Shown here: positions 1-19,137 of the stretch, one piece after another
Layout: every line of letters starts with the position of its first letter
How positions within the stretch are numbered: position 1 is the first letter of the stretch
DNA from: Leptospira ainlahdjerensis
GTDB lineage: Bacteria; Spirochaetota; Leptospiria; Leptospirales; Leptospiraceae
Reading direction: 5' to 3'
Assembly (NCBI RefSeq): GCF_016919175.1
Contig: NZ_JAFFPU010000056.1
Location: 1-64,000, forward strand
Length of the DNA stretch: 64,000 nucleotides
Program-made: the position numbers and the translations under genes
The notes under the pieces: generated by a model
What the model saw: the letters and a program-made list of their open reading frames with translations, nothing else
Told to the model about the DNA's origin: nothing
Databases searched by the model: none

Positions 1-85
1 GTGGAAAAATTCCGGAAACTTTCCTCTATCATAAAATCAAACTTTTCGCAAGAAAAAATTCTCATGTAGGAATTCCCACAAAATG
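1..85. repeat. Dispersed intergenic repeat module, copy A
   Basis: The segment reads GTGG..AAT..CGG..AAA, then TCTATCATAAAAT, then CTTTT.GCAAG, and ends with a TGTAGGAATTCCCACA palindrome at 65-80. The same order of blocks occurs at 26056-26150, so this is one copy of a dispersed non-coding repeat. It is cut by the left window edge. Confidence 0.6.
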
Positions 86-146
86 CCTTTCTCTCGGGAC
101 GATTCTCGTTGTATCTCCTCTTAAATTGTGGGAAGGGTTGCGCTCT

Positions 147-261
147 GGGTGGTGGAGGCGGGCTGGTGGGAAAAGATCGGGAGAATTTTCCGTAGCACAG
201 AAGACAAATTTCGTAAATCTAAAATACACGATTCTTCTTTTGTCGGAACTCCGACAAAGAA
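147..261. repeat. Dispersed intergenic repeat module, copy B
   Basis: GGTGGTGG..GCTGGTGGGAA..ATCGGGA.AATTTTC at 150-192 matches the start of the copy at 26027-26150. The copy ends in a perfect palindrome at 236-261 with 12-bp arms around a 2-nt centre (core TTTGTCGGAACTCCGACAAA). The middle is diverged from copies A and C. Confidence 0.55.
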
Positions 262-413
262 AAAATCTGCTGAAAAATTGACCGACTCCACTTCGCCTTT
301 TTCCCAGCGGGATTTTTCGATCCCAAAAGTAGGAGCTCACACGTTCCCTAAAATTTTCGACTGAATTTCTGAATTCTCGTTTTCTCATACGATCCCAAAA
401 AAAACCCTTTGCC

Positions 414-425
414 GTGGGAACTCCC
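414..425. repeat. GTGGGAACTCCC palindrome
   Basis: Short inverted repeat GTGGGAACTCCC, another instance of the GGAACTCC core scattered through intergenic DNA in this window. It lies just past the U-tract of the fliFGH terminator as read on the minus strand. Confidence 0.55.
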
Positions 426-461
426 AAAAAAGAAAAGATCTCCCGGAAAACCCGGGAGATC
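426..461 (-). terminator. Intrinsic terminator of the fliF-fliG-fliH operon
   Basis: On the minus strand a 10-bp perfect stem (GATCTCCCGG/CCGGGAGATC, genomic arms 437-446 and 452-461, 5-nt loop) is followed directly by TTTTCTTTTTT. This is a textbook Rho-independent terminator about 90 bp past the fliH stop, so transcription of the flagellar genes should end here. Confidence 0.85.
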
Positions 462-550
462 GATAAGAAGGGAGAAAGATGTCTTGGTTAAAAACAAATT
501 CAAAAAAAAGAGAAGAAGCACCAACGCTTCCTCCGAAAAATTTTCTACTT

Positions 551-1474
<924 letters not shown>

Positions 1475-1477
1475 CGG

Positions 1478-4146
<2,669 letters not shown>

Positions 4147-4428
4147 AGCGAATCTCCACCGAATTTACAATACGGGACATAATCAAATATCGGAAAGAAA
4201 GTACAATCTCTTTTCAAATTTTTTTAGAAAATATTTATTTGGTACACAAATGTTAAGCGTAGTGGGGTGCGAGCATTCGTTATTTTGAATGTGTTTATTG
4301 ATATCCGCTTGTGTACTCAATCTTTGTGTAGTGAAAAAGGATTCCGAAAAACCTACTTGGCGTTTAGAATTGAATGTAAGACGGACGAAAGACGAATATA
4401 AAATTTTTCATTCCTATGCTCGGGCGAA

Positions 4429-4455
4429 TTTTTCTCCGCCTTTGGCGGAGAAAAA
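4429..4455. repeat. Perfect 12-bp inverted repeat with TTT loop
   Basis: TTTTTCTCCGCC, TTT, then GGCGGAGAAAAA. The stem is strong, but the 3' side is A-rich on both strands, so it is not a standard intrinsic terminator. Confidence 0.6.
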
Positions 4456-4471
4456 CCGCGCTCTCAGCTTC

Positions 4472-4531
4472 AGTCAAGAAATTGTGTCTCCCGGAAGAAT
4501 ATTATAATGTACGAATTTCAATTTCTTGACT
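4472..4531. repeat. 13-bp inverted repeat with long spacer
   Basis: AGTCAAGAAATTG at 4472-4484 is the exact reverse complement of CAATTTCTTGACT at 4519-4531. Function unknown; it could be a protein-binding site or a remnant of a mobile sequence. Confidence 0.5.
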
Positions 4532-5016
4532 CCGCATCGATCGCTTTCGCGTTCATCGATCCCGCTATTCTTGCAGAAACGTTGGAAAACGTTATAGCCA
4601 AAAAAAATCTCCGGCTTTTGATTTAAGAATTGGGTACTTCCGTTTCCATCTCTTGACAAAAAGAAAAATGGTCGAAGACAAGTCGAAAGCCAAGGGCCGC
4701 GCTCTGGTTGTCGAATTCGGTGGAGGAATCGACTTTCATATCCATTTCCAAATACAACACAATCGGAATCATTCTCACTTTCGTGACGTAAGTCATCGTT
4801 CGCAGTCTTCGATTCTGAGGAGGAAGGTCGGCAAATTACGAATAAACATTTTTGTTTCGACTGTACATTTTTCGAAGGCGAGGGGGAGTTGAATTCCTAT
4901 CTAATTCCCAAAAAAGAAAAACCGACCGTGCTTATCCGAGGAAAAAACGATGTCGAACGCATGTTTCTGAAAAATTAGGGTTGGAAAAAAAGGAGAAGAG
5001 GATAGGAGGTTGCGGT

Positions 5017-5048
5017 CTCTCGATCGTAATTTCTAAAACGATCGAGAG
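5017..5048 (-). terminator. Hairpin just past the M23 peptidase gene
   Basis: Arms CTCTCGATCG/CGATCGAGAG (5017-5026, 5039-5048) with a 12-nt loop, 26 bp beyond the stop of the minus-strand peptidase gene. No U-tract follows on the minus strand, so it may be a U-less terminator, a 3'-end stabiliser, or neither. Confidence 0.4.
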
Positions 5049-5074
5049 GAGTGAAATTTTCGATCCCTTTCTCT

Positions 5075-6187
5075 TCAATCCGCTCCGCTTCGTTTGAAAA
5101 AATACTGCAAAAGTTTTCGAACCTGGGCTGGAGGGATTCCGTTTCCGAAAAATTCTCCATCCACCCAGATCTCAAAGTGGAGGTGAATGTTATCGGATAA
5201 ACCTTTCGCTTCTTCGATGAGTCCCGAATTGCCGATGGTTCCGACGATTTCACCTTGTTTGATTTTACTTCCCACCCGCAGATTGTTTTTGATTGAGGAG
5301 AGGTGATTAAAGCTCGTCATAACCCCGTTTCCGTGATCGATCCAAACCTGTCTTCCGCCGAAATCTTTCTCTACGTAAGTAACCGTACCTTTGTGCGACT
5401 GAGAAGTATGATATTCGTAATCGGCTAAAGTCATCGGAGAATACGAATGATCCGCGCGAACGACGATCCCGTCTCCCGGCGCGACCGCCTCGTCCTGAAA
5501 GTTTAGATTTCGAATTTGTCCATCCGTATCTTTCTTTTTGTATATATCAATTCCCTTATGAACTCCGTTTCTATAAATTCTAGGAGCATTCGGAAGCTGA
5601 AAATCTTGGGCGGGAATCAGCCCGCCGATCACGGGAAAGGTATAACCTCGGAGCCGCGCTTCGATTCCGTTCAAAAGTCTCTGGTTCAGAAAAAGTTTTA
5701 GATCGCTGATCACGACTCCGCGTTCCGTCGTGTTCGGAAAATAAATTCGTATGACAGAAGCGTCTATACTTTCGAGTTTGTGAAAGTTGACGAGTTCCAC
5801 TTTTTCGTTTGTAAGAATCGTTCTCCAGTCGTCTCGAATCAAAACTTGAATTTCGTATTTGTGAACGGCTCTTTCCTTTCGAAAGAGGGGAACGGTGATC
5901 TCAAGTCCGTTGATGAGACGTTTGGAGCCGAAGTCCACGATGACCCATTCGTTTCCCGGTCGATTGGAGGAATACCAGTGTGTTTGTTGATCCGAATCAA
6001 AAAGATTAAAACCTCCGTATTCCGCGGAAAACGCGGAGGATACGGAATAACTAAAGGGCGCGGTTGTCCATCTTCCAAAGTCGATAAAGTCCACTTCGGA
6101 TCCGAAGTTTCCAAAATTGGGGGCCGAAGCGATCGACACCGTTGAAAGTAGAATCAAAAATGAGAATTTTGATAAGCGAAATCGCAT
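5075..6187 (-). CDS. Secreted M23-family metallopeptidase with N-terminal discoidin-like domain
   Basis: 370 aa from the ATG at 6187. A signal peptide is evident ([20 protein letters not shown]). Residues about 30-150 resemble an F5/8 type C (discoidin) beta-sandwich ([18 protein letters not shown] and RLINGLEI are typical). Residues about 170-355 form a lysostaphin/LytM-type M23 peptidase: HKGIDIY (His/Asp zinc ligands), the [11 protein letters not shown] segment in place of the more usual YAHL, and HLHFEIW (catalytic His-x-His). M23 enzymes cut peptidoglycan cross-bridges. The zinc ligands appear complete, so it may be active, although many relatives with accessory domains are regulators. 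An in-frame ATG at 6214 overlaps the neuB-like stop; I prefer 6187 because it gives a standard signal peptide. Last gene of the run starting with the AarF kinase. Confidence 0.82.
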   Translation of the reverse strand: MRFRLSKFSFLILLSTVSIASAPNFGNFGSEVDFIDFGRWTTAPFSYSVSSAFSAEYGGFNLFDSDQQTHWYSSNRPGNEWVIVDFGSKRLINGLEITVPLFRKERAVHKYEIQVLIRDDWRTILTNEKVELVNFHKLESIDASVIRIYFPNTTERGVVISDLKLFLNQRLLNGIEARLRGYTFPVIGGLIPAQDFQLPNAPRIYRNGVHKGIDIYKKKDTDGQIRNLNFQDEAVAPGDGIVVRADHSYSPMTLADYEYHTSQSHKGTVTYVEKDFGGRQVWIDHGNGVMTSFNHLSSIKNNLRVGSKIKQGEIVGTIGNSGLIEEAKGLSDNIHLHFEIWVDGEFFGNGIPPAQVRKLLQYFFKRSGAD

Positions 6188-6206
6188 TTTATAAATTATA
6201 AAATCC

Positions 6207-7205
6207 TTATACATGAAACGGTTTGCCGGGTTCCGCTTTGAGATGTTTGGAAACCTCGATTTCCCAGGAATCCAGATATCCGCCGCTTCTTTGTGTCAGG
6301 TCCGGCCTGAGCGCGATCGGATTTTCGTTTTTGTCGGCGTACAACGCTCTTCTTCCAAAAAATCTTCCGCCGACTTCCTCTTTCCAAGGTTTTTTTTCCC
6401 CGTTTCCTCTCATCTTCCACGCGAGAAGCGAAGCGTCGCAGAGTTCTTTGAGTTCTTTCGGGTCGGCCGAAATTCCGTGATCGGGTCCGTCCAAATTCTT
6501 ATCCAATGTAAAATGTTTTTCGATCATTGCTGCTCCGAGTGCAACGGCACTGGTCGCCGCGACGCTTCCTGCAGTATGATCCGAAAATCCGATCGGAAAC
6601 GTATAAAGATTTTGGAATGTTTCTATGATTCTTAAATTTGCTTTTTCAGGCGGAGTTGGATAGAGGGACACGCAGTGCAAAAGACAAAGCTGGTTCGTTC
6701 CTTCCTCTTCTAAAAAAGAAATCGCTCTATTCACTTCAAAAAAATCAGCAGCTCCGGAGGATAAGATAACCGGAAGTTTTGTTTTTGCGGTTTCACGCAA
6801 AAGTGTTTTGTTTGTAACGTCTCCGCTCGCAATCTTGATCGCGGGAACACCGAGGCTGACGAGTAGCTGCAAAGAACTCACACAAAGGGGTGTGGAAAAA
6901 AAGATAAGACCCTCGTCTTGAGCGGCCTCCTGGAACTTTCTGTGCATCGTTTCCGAAAGTTCATATTTTTTGAATATATCCACAAGGATCTTTGCGTCCG
7001 GATTGTTTACGTCTATAAATTCTTCCGTAACATAGGATTGAAACTTAACTGCCTGGACTCCCGCTTTTTTCGCGGCGGAAATCGTTCTTTTTCCGATCTC
7101 TTCGTCGTTGTTATGATTGAGCCCGATCTCGGCTACGATTACGGGTGGATGTTCATTTCCGACGGTTGTTTGTTTTGAGATTGAGAATTCTTTTTGAAAG
7201 GTCAT
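6207..7205 (-). CDS. N-acetylneuraminate synthase family protein (NeuB/PseI/LegI/SpsE type)
   Basis: 332 aa. Enzymes of this family condense phosphoenolpyruvate with an amino-hexose to make nonulosonic (sialic-like) acids. The TIM barrel runs from about residue 20 to 270: [12 protein letters not shown] at the start, [22 protein letters not shown] and [19 protein letters not shown], all diagnostic. A short SAF-like tail follows ([20 protein letters not shown]). The exact sugar cannot be read from sequence. No other nonulosonic acid genes (epimerase, CMP-transferase) are near, so this copy stands apart from a biosynthetic cluster. It begins 15 bp after the LTA-synthase-like gene and almost touches the peptidase gene, which suggests co-transcription in a cell-envelope operon. 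Confidence 0.85.
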   Translation of the reverse strand: MTFQKEFSISKQTTVGNEHPPVIVAEIGLNHNNDEEIGKRTISAAKKAGVQAVKFQSYVTEEFIDVNNPDAKILVDIFKKYELSETMHRKFQEAAQDEGLIFFSTPLCVSSLQLLVSLGVPAIKIASGDVTNKTLLRETAKTKLPVILSSGAADFFEVNRAISFLEEEGTNQLCLLHCVSLYPTPPEKANLRIIETFQNLYTFPIGFSDHTAGSVAATSAVALGAAMIEKHFTLDKNLDGPDHGISADPKELKELCDASLLAWKMRGNGEKKPWKEEVGGRFFGRRALYADKNENPIALRPDLTQRSGGYLDSWEIEVSKHLKAEPGKPFHV

Positions 7206-7220
7206 GTTTTACTTCGTCTT

Positions 7221-9176
<1,956 letters not shown>

Positions 9177-9185
9177 CGATCCGTT

Positions 9186-11286
<2,101 letters not shown>

Positions 11287-11300
<14 letters not shown>

Positions 11301-11541
11301 CGGCGACCTCACCTATTCGAATCAATTCCGCTTCCGCTTCTCGAATCGCAATTTCCACTTCTCCCGCTCTGAGGATGATTTTTTTTTGAGATTCGTATCT
11401 TTCCAAAACGAGAACCTTGATTCCGGGTAGAAGGCCGATATCCAGTATATTTCGAAAAAGGTCTTCTTTTCCGGGCTTCTGAATCAAAGATACGATCGAG
11501 GCTTCTTGCCCCTTTTTCAATTCGTTTAACAAAAAGGTCAT
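11287..11541 (-). CDS. feoA: Ferrous iron transport protein A
   Basis: 84 aa, an SH3-like FeoA domain: [21 protein letters not shown] and [20 protein letters not shown] match the family. FeoA is a small cytoplasmic partner needed for FeoB activity. The ATG overlaps the stop of the AarF-family gene (ATGA), and its own 3' end overlaps the feoB start, so three genes are translationally coupled. No Fur box or FeoC gene was seen. Confidence 0.92.
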
Positions 11542-12839
11542 ATCAGAAATTTTTCTCGGTCTCGGATGAGATCGATATCCGGAGCCATCGTCTTTACGTA
11601 TCGATCAAAATAAAGTATCTGTTTGATGAGAAGTCCGAATTCTTTCGGGATCTTGAGTCCGTTTCGAAGCGAAATTTCCCGAAACTCGAAAAGAATCGCG
11701 TTTAACTTCTTATCGTCGAGCGATTCTAAATCTCCCATCTGAAGTTTCATCACCATGTCGGTCATACGAGAGAAAACCGCTTCCAAATCTTTGGAAAGTT
11801 TTTTCTCGTCCACCCCCTTTGCAGTGGAATCCATCTGGATCAAACCCTTCGCGATCTTTTCGGTACGATTGAGACTCAGTCCCTCGAGGAAAATCATCAG
11901 ACCTTCCCAGACGCGGGGCGAAATTCTTCCGACGATTCCGAAGTCGATAAAACCCACGGTTCCGTCCCGAAGAATCATTAGATTTCCTGCATGAACATCC
12001 GCGTGAAAAAAACCGTTTCTTGCAAGAGTGGAAAACCAGATTTCGAGGGCTTCGGTGAGAGTTTTTTGAGGATCGGAAGAATATCTTCGGATCGATTGTT
12101 CGTCAGTGATCGGAGCTCCGTAAAAACGTTCCATCGTAAGAATTTTTTTCGTTGAAAGTTCTCTGTAAACTTTCGGAACCCTCGCCCTGGTTTCTCCCAT
12201 TGAAAGAAGTTCCCTTTCAAATTCTTCTATGTTGTCGGCTTCTTTGTAAAAATCAATTTCTTCTAATATAGAACTTTGGAACTGTTCGACCATATCCGAG
12301 ATTCCGGATTTACTCAGGCCCGGCGCAAATCTTTCAAAAAGAACGGAAGCAAAGTAGATGAGATTCAAATCCGCTGACAAGGTAGCTTCGATATCGGGTC
12401 TTTGCACCTTGATGACGACGTCTAGTCCGTCCTTTGTGACCGCTGCGTGTACTTGTGCGATCGAAGCCGAGGCGATCGGAATCGGTTCCACGCTGTAAAA
12501 ATGATCCGTGAGTTGACCACCGAGTTCTTTGCGAATGATTTTTTCGATCGTAGAATAGGGAAGAGGGCGGATCGAGTCCAAACATTTTTGCATTTCACTC
12601 ACAAACTCGTCGGGGAAGAGAGAAGGCGCAGAGGCGATAAATTGACCTAATTTGATATAGGTGGCCCCAAGGTCTTCAAAGGCTTCCCGGAGTCGGATGG
12701 GAAAGGTTTCCAAGGAACCGCCGCCCAATGCGAGATCTTTTACGAGGAGGAGCGTTTTTGTGGAGAATACAAAACCGCTATTTAAGATACGGGAGGCACC
12801 GCCAAAACCCATTTTCAGGGATTCAAAAAATCCGGCCAT
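11538..12839 (-). CDS. ABC1/AarF/UbiB-family protein kinase-like ATPase
   Basis: 433 aa from the ATG at 12839; an in-frame TTG at 12875 is an alternative and neither has a clear ribosome site. Family motifs: KLGQ in [19 protein letters not shown], the nucleotide-loop segment [10 protein letters not shown] (ASAS in place of the usual AAAS), the catalytic loop [11 protein letters not shown] and the metal site FIDFGIVGR. UbiB-family members support ubiquinone or other lipid metabolism as atypical ATPases. No membrane helix is obvious at the C-terminus, where UbiB has two. First gene of the run leading into feoA-feoB; the functional connection is unknown. Confidence 0.85.
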   Translation of the reverse strand: MAGFFESLKMGFGGASRILNSGFVFSTKTLLLVKDLALGGGSLETFPIRLREAFEDLGATYIKLGQFIASAPSLFPDEFVSEMQKCLDSIRPLPYSTIEKIIRKELGGQLTDHFYSVEPIPIASASIAQVHAAVTKDGLDVVIKVQRPDIEATLSADLNLIYFASVLFERFAPGLSKSGISDMVEQFQSSILEEIDFYKEADNIEEFERELLSMGETRARVPKVYRELSTKKILTMERFYGAPITDEQSIRRYSSDPQKTLTEALEIWFSTLARNGFFHADVHAGNLMILRDGTVGFIDFGIVGRISPRVWEGLMIFLEGLSLNRTEKIAKGLIQMDSTAKGVDEKKLSKDLEAVFSRMTDMVMKLQMGDLESLDDKKLNAILFEFREISLRNGLKIPKEFGLLIKQILYFDRYVKTMAPDIDLIRDREKFLI

Positions 12840-12997
12840 ATTCACAAAGGTTCTGAACTTCCTTCCAAAAGACAACTACAGAAAGGATGCTTAAAAAATG
12901 GCGGTGTCTGCGAGAGGAAACCGCTTTTTTGTTTACGAACGAAGTCAAATTCTGATTATGACTAAATAAAATACACCTCCGCGGGCGTATCTTCTCT

Positions 12998-15001
<2,004 letters not shown>

Positions 15002-15210
15002 AAATTCCGGTCCTCGGGTGATTCCTCATCCTCCTTTTTGTCTTTTGTAAAAGAGTTGTTCTCGGTTTCCGCTCCTTTCGAAAATAAGACTCCCCAAAGA
15101 ATTTCCGGAGACGCGGAATGGGGTAACCTATTAAAATCCGATCTGTGGACTTCGAATTTTCTTCGAAACATTTGCAGTCGACGAAAGATTTGATTCCAAA
15201 CTTCTAAAAA
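15002..15210. other. Intergenic DNA before tandem repeat
   Basis: About 210 bp with no gene. The last bases before 15211 (CTTCTAAAAAG) resemble the end of the 49-bp unit, so the array may begin with a decayed partial unit. Confidence 0.5.
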
Positions 15211-15518
15211 GTGTGGGAACTCCCCGCCTGGTTTTCAAAAGCAGACTCGAAGACAAAAAGTGTGGGAACTCCCCGCCGGGTTTTCAAAAGCAGACGCGAA
15301 GACAAAAAGTGTGGGAACTCCCCGCCTGGTTTTCAAAAGCAGACTCGAAGACAAAAAGTGTGGGAACTCCCCACCTGGTTTTCAAAAGCAGACGCGAAGA
15401 CAAAAAGTGTGGGAACTCCTCATCGAGTTTTCAAAAGCAGACTCGAAGACAAAAAGTGTGGGAACTCCCCACCGGGTTTTCAAAAGCAGACTCGAAGACA
15501 AAAAGTGCGGGAACTCCT
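15211..15518 (+). repeat. 49-bp direct tandem repeat, six full units plus a partial
   Basis: Units start at 15211, 15260, 15309, 15358, 15407, 15456, with a partial at 15505; the period is exactly 49 bp. Each begins GTGTGGGAACTCC, has a variable centre (CCGCCTGG, CCGCCGGG, CCACCTGG, TCATCGAG, CCACCGGG), then GTTTTCAAAAGCAGAC.CG and AAGACAAAAA. Units 1-4 alternate ACTCG/ACGCG, which suggests growth by duplication of a 98-bp dimer. The unit has no stop codon on the plus strand and 49 is not a multiple of 3, so all three frames stay open across the array; this explains three overlapping long open frames that are not genes. Leptospira typing schemes use intergenic tandem repeats of similar unit size. 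Confidence 0.95.
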
Positions 15519-15706
15519 ATGTTTCTTTTCTCATTGCTTTTCCGCTCAGACCGATCGATGACTTTTTCGAATCTTTCGAAATATGGAAAGAAGCCATTCC
15601 TTTTCTGCTCTTGAATGTTCCGAAAGAAACCTCACAGCCGATTCTTGTTAGCAATCCGGAAAGCAACTTTGATCGAGAGACGATCTTATATTTGAAAGAA
15701 ATGTAG
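15511..15706 (+). pseudogene. Possible 3' remnant of a gene after the tandem repeat
   Basis: The frame leaving the repeat reads FESFEIWKEAIPFLL, then VPKETSQPILV, then ETILYLKEM and a stop at 15704-15706. The composition looks protein-like, unlike the other frames, but there is no start, ribosome site or recognisable domain. It may be the tail of a gene whose 5' part was lost or replaced by the repeat; it may also be chance. Confidence 0.2.
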
Positions 15707-16170
15707 ATTCGACCCGGAAATCGGCTCGAATCTACGTGGAAAACAAAAGTTAGGCGGAGGAACTCTTTTCGGCATTCGTTTTTTGTTTTCCGAGGTTTAG
15801 ATTCTAACCATCGAAATCTTCTTCAGGATCGAGGCGGAATTCAGAAATTCTTCCTCAAAAGAAAAATGATGGTTTCAGATCGTGGAGTCAACACACGAAG
15901 GGAGAGGCTTTCGTCGTAAAAGCGGAGGTGATCGCGAACTTTTTTTAGAGAATCCGATTTCAGAAATCGAGGGAAGACGCGGATGGGTTTGTGATTTTTC
16001 GAAACCAAGAGGATGAGGAGTTTCCAAAGAAACGTTCGAAAAATTCAAAACAAATTTTCGGGAAAGTTCGGAGGGAGAAAAAAAGGGAACGATTTTAATT
16101 TTGAGGAAACAAGAAAAGAAAGGCGAATCTCAGTTTCCGAGCCCGAAAGCTCGGAAAGGAAGTTGAAAAA
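15707..16170. other. Intergenic DNA with no recognised feature
   Basis: About 460 bp. One short plus-strand frame (16013-16216) runs into the opposite-strand gene and is highly charged with no family resemblance. I see no RNA gene, palindrome or promoter I would defend. Confidence 0.5.
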
Positions 16171-16440
16171 TTACTCTTCTACTTTGATTTTACTTTTGAA
16201 TTCCCATTTACGATAGGGAGCAATCGCTTGTAATCTTTCGTCCGTTACGAAGAATAAAGCCTCTCCGTATTTCACGAGACCCCCTTTGTAGTGCGCATAC
16301 TTTGTCTTATGATCGATCAGTCCGATTTCTCTGACCTTGCTCCAATCGTCGCATGTCTTGAGAGTCGGGACTTTTCTAAGATGCAACTCCTTGATCTTAT
16401 TGTCTTTCACGGAGTCTCTGAGTATCTTTTCCCATTCCAT
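16171..16440 (-). CDS. Small protein of unknown function
   Basis: 89 aa from the ATG at 16440 (an in-frame TTG lies 9 bp upstream; neither start has a clear ribosome site). The sequence is basic, with no signal peptide or membrane helix, and reads like a compact soluble protein: WEKILRDSVKDNKIKELHLR, then TCDDWSKVREIGLIDHKTKY, then VKYGEALFFVTDERLQAI. I do not recognise the family. It lies 72 bp beyond the chemoreceptor gene on the same strand and could be read from the same transcript. Confidence 0.6.
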   Translation of the reverse strand: MEWEKILRDSVKDNKIKELHLRKVPTLKTCDDWSKVREIGLIDHKTKYAHYKGGLVKYGEALFFVTDERLQAIAPYRKWEFKSKIKVEE

Positions 16441-16512
16441 AAAGTGCAAACTAAAAGGAAGGGGGGAAAAATCAAGGGTTTTTGCGCGCCTTGCGGCTCT
16501 CTTTCTTCTTCT

Positions 16513-19050
16513 TTAGAGTTTGAAAAATTCCACTTCTTTTTTTAGATCCTCTGCGAGTCGTGCAAGGCCGATCGAACTGGAACTCAGCTCTTCGGAAGAA
16601 GCCGCAGACGACTGATTGAGATCGTTTATCATCGTGATCGTTCTTGAGATTTCCTCGATTGCGATTTTTTGTTCTCTCACCGCGACCTGGATCACGTCCG
16701 ATCTTCCTTTGACTTCTTTTGCCGTAAGATTCATCTGATCGTTTTTAGAAAGTTGGTCTTCCATAAACTGATTCACGGTTTTCATCTGGCGGTTGATCTC
16801 GGAAATTCCCTGGATGATTCCCGATATAACGGTAACTGTGTTCGTGATGTTTTTGATTCCGTTCCCGATTTCGGTTTCGTTACTCTGGATGATTTCCTCA
16901 ATGTCTTTGATGCTGTTCGTCGTTTTGTCGGCGAGTTTGGAAATTTCATCGGCGACCACGGCAAACCCTTTTCCCGCAGAACCCGCTCTTGCGGCTTCGA
17001 TAGCAGCGTTTAACGCCAACAAGTGAATCTGTTCCGAGATCGTGTTGATGATTTCGATGACGCCCGTGATGTCTTCGGAACTGCGGCTGATCTTGGTGAT
17101 CGATTGGTTCGTGAGTTCGAGAGCGCTTCCGCCTTTTTTGGCTTCCTCCGTGATTCTTTCCACGTCCGACATCGTCTTTTCGAGATTGACCGAGGTTTCG
17201 TGGATGGAGTTGGAGAATTTATTCATGTCAAGACCGAGCCTGTCCAAAAGACCCACCTGTTCCCTCGTTTGAGTTTCGACCCCATCCATTCCCGCTGAAA
17301 TCTCTTCGATCGAAGCCGAAATCTCTTCTGAAGAAGCGGCTTGATTCTGCGCGTTGTCCGAGATAAAATTGAGGGCTCCCGACATTTCATCGGAAGAGGA
17401 GGCGAGATTACCGGAGGCCTCGATGATCTTCCCGAGGATCATTTTCACTTTTTTGTTAAACGAATTGATGGAGATGGACATTTCTCCGATTTCGTCCATC
17501 GACAGAACCTTAAGACCTTTTGTAAGATCTCCTTCCGCCATCGCTTCCAAAACGTCCTTGCTATCCTCCAGAGGTCTGAGTCTTTTTTGCAGAATGATAT
17601 AGATCAAAAATCCGATAAACAACATCCCTACCGTGGAGATTGCTGCCATCGCAAGAACGGAAATGATCGCATCATCCGCAATCTCTTCGTTTTCGATCGA
17701 AGCGAACGTGATAAAGTCGTATTTTGGATTCTTACGAAGAATCATATATTTGTATTTTCCGTTGAATAAATAACGAACCGGAACGTTGTCCTTATAATTT
17801 TTCACCTGTTCGTAAAACGGAAAGTCAGTGAGATTTTTTAAGTTTAGAGTCGGGTTTACGTGATTGATGATCACTTCTCCGTGATTGAGAAGACCGGGAT
17901 AACCCGACTTACCGATTTGAATCGAGCCGATCAATTTACTCGTAAGATCCGCGATTCTAAGGCCGAGTGCAAGATAAGTTGACTTTTCACCCGGAATCGA
18001 TTCCAGAGCCAAAACTACGGGAGTGCCCGATACCGAAGACGCGATCGGTTTGCTGAGGAACATTTTTTCCGAAGAAAGAGCCTCGATGATTTTTGTTTCG
18101 GAGGGAAGTTGGTAATCCGAGAGTTTGGAAGCTCCGTTGGATGCGAGAGTTCCGGTCGCGGCTAAAAGTTTCCAATTCTCACCTTCGGCTCGAATGATCG
18201 CCATCGATTCGTATTTGGAGGATCTTCCGAGAAGATTTTCAAAATGTTTCTGCGTTTCTTTTTCTTTTCCGCTCGAGACCGAAAAAAGAAAATTCGGATC
18301 GTTTCGAAGTCTATCCGCGTCACCTTGCACTTCCTCAAAAATCGTTTCGGTAAGAATGTGAAGCGTTTCATTCACGTTGATCATCTGATTAAAATACGAT
18401 TTTCGGATCGCGGTATAATTGAGTTTGAAGACGAGGCTCGAAACTCCGATCGCGAGAATGATGACGATGAAGATAAAAGTGATCGTGAGAGACCTTGTCA
18501 ATTTGACTTTTACGAGACTGGAAGTGTCGATATTGCTGAACGCGCCGGATTCGATGAGTTTGGAAGTAAGTCTTTCCGAAACCAGAAACGAATAGACTCC
18601 CAAGGAAAGCGAAAGCATAAGAATGATCGAAAAAAGATTGTAATAGTCCGATTTATCCAAAACGGTAAAACGGCTGAGCAAAATCACGATGACCAATCCG
18701 GAGATAAAAATTCTCAAGGCGATTTCGATCGAATGTCCGAAAGGAAGTCTCAAAACGGCTTTTTGAGCGTTCAGGGCCGTATCCTTATCGATGATTCCTT
18801 GCTCGACAGTATGGACGTAATTTTCGATCGGTTTTAACCTGCGTTTGTCCGCAAAGACGGTATAGATCAGAGTAAAGAACGTGGTAGAAAGAGTGATGTA
18901 TATCGCGATCCTTAGATGTTGCGGTTCCATTTCCAGAAACGTCTGGTAGAAAATAATCGCGGTTCCCACCGCGATTAGGTAGCTGACGAGTTCGGTGATA
19001 AGAATAAACTGAAGTATGAATTTGCGGATCGATTTAGTGATTTCATCCAT
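16513..19050 (-). CDS. Methyl-accepting chemotaxis protein
   Basis: 845 aa from the ATG at 19050; a GTG at 19071 adds seven residues. The N-terminus has an unusual set of about five hydrophobic helices in residues 8-210, then an extracytoplasmic Cache-like sensor region (about 215-435) with [20 protein letters not shown] typical of dCache. A further membrane helix (about 445-468) leads to HAMP and the signalling domain. The hairpin tip [20 protein letters not shown] and the flanking [16 protein letters not shown] are canonical, so it should couple to CheW/CheA. No CheR-binding pentapeptide is seen at the C-terminus. The ligand is unknown. Confidence 0.9.
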   Translation of the reverse strand: MDEITKSIRKFILQFILITELVSYLIAVGTAIIFYQTFLEMEPQHLRIAIYITLSTTFFTLIYTVFADKRRLKPIENYVHTVEQGIIDKDTALNAQKAVLRLPFGHSIEIALRIFISGLVIVILLSRFTVLDKSDYYNLFSIILMLSLSLGVYSFLVSERLTSKLIESGAFSNIDTSSLVKVKLTRSLTITFIFIVIILAIGVSSLVFKLNYTAIRKSYFNQMINVNETLHILTETIFEEVQGDADRLRNDPNFLFSVSSGKEKETQKHFENLLGRSSKYESMAIIRAEGENWKLLAATGTLASNGASKLSDYQLPSETKIIEALSSEKMFLSKPIASSVSGTPVVLALESIPGEKSTYLALGLRIADLTSKLIGSIQIGKSGYPGLLNHGEVIINHVNPTLNLKNLTDFPFYEQVKNYKDNVPVRYLFNGKYKYMILRKNPKYDFITFASIENEEIADDAIISVLAMAAISTVGMLFIGFLIYIILQKRLRPLEDSKDVLEAMAEGDLTKGLKVLSMDEIGEMSISINSFNKKVKMILGKIIEASGNLASSSDEMSGALNFISDNAQNQAASSEEISASIEEISAGMDGVETQTREQVGLLDRLGLDMNKFSNSIHETSVNLEKTMSDVERITEEAKKGGSALELTNQSITKISRSSEDITGVIEIINTISEQIHLLALNAAIEAARAGSAGKGFAVVADEISKLADKTTNSIKDIEEIIQSNETEIGNGIKNITNTVTVISGIIQGISEINRQMKTVNQFMEDQLSKNDQMNLTAKEVKGRSDVIQVAVREQKIAIEEISRTITMINDLNQSSAASSEELSSSSIGLARLAEDLKKEVEFFKL

Positions 19051-19137
19051 GAGGCGGGTTCCCGATATCACCTTTGCGTAACACGCATCGGTTTTTGCTT
19101 CTTTTCGGTAAATTTCCAGGTTTACACGCTTGAATAC

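Larger units (their letters stand above)
1..550. other. Repeat-rich intergenic region downstream of fliH
   Basis: No credible gene. Short open frames here on both strands have no recognisable domain and run through palindromes. The stretch holds three GGAATTCC/GGAACTCC-type palindromes (65-80, 236-261, 414-425), two copies of a longer dispersed module (about 1-85 and 147-260) that resemble 26027-26150, and the terminator of the fliFGH operon at 426-461. Confidence 0.7.
4147..5074. other. Non-coding region upstream of fliF
   Basis: 928 bp with no credible coding region in any frame. It presumably carries the fliF promoter. It contains three inverted repeats: 4429-4455 (12-bp arms, TTT loop, not followed by a U-tract on either strand), 4472-4531 (13-bp arms, about 34-nt spacer) and 5017-5048 (10-bp arms just past the M23 peptidase gene). 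Confidence 0.6.

Noticed and set aside
62..427. Minus-strand open frame of 121 codons at the left edge
   Set aside because: It runs through palindromic repeats and has no domain or ribosome site.
4429..4455. Intrinsic terminator
   Set aside because: The stem is strong, but no U-tract follows on either strand.
15211..15518. Possible CRISPR array
   Set aside because: The units are contiguous with no unique spacers, and no cas genes are nearby.
15211..15614. Three overlapping open frames of 116-148 codons across the tandem repeat
   Set aside because: All are produced by a stop-free 49-bp unit whose period is not a multiple of three; the predicted peptides are the same repeat read in rotating frames.
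16013..16216. Plus-strand open frame of 67 codons
   Set aside because: It has low-complexity charged composition, no family resemblance, and overlaps the small minus-strand gene.
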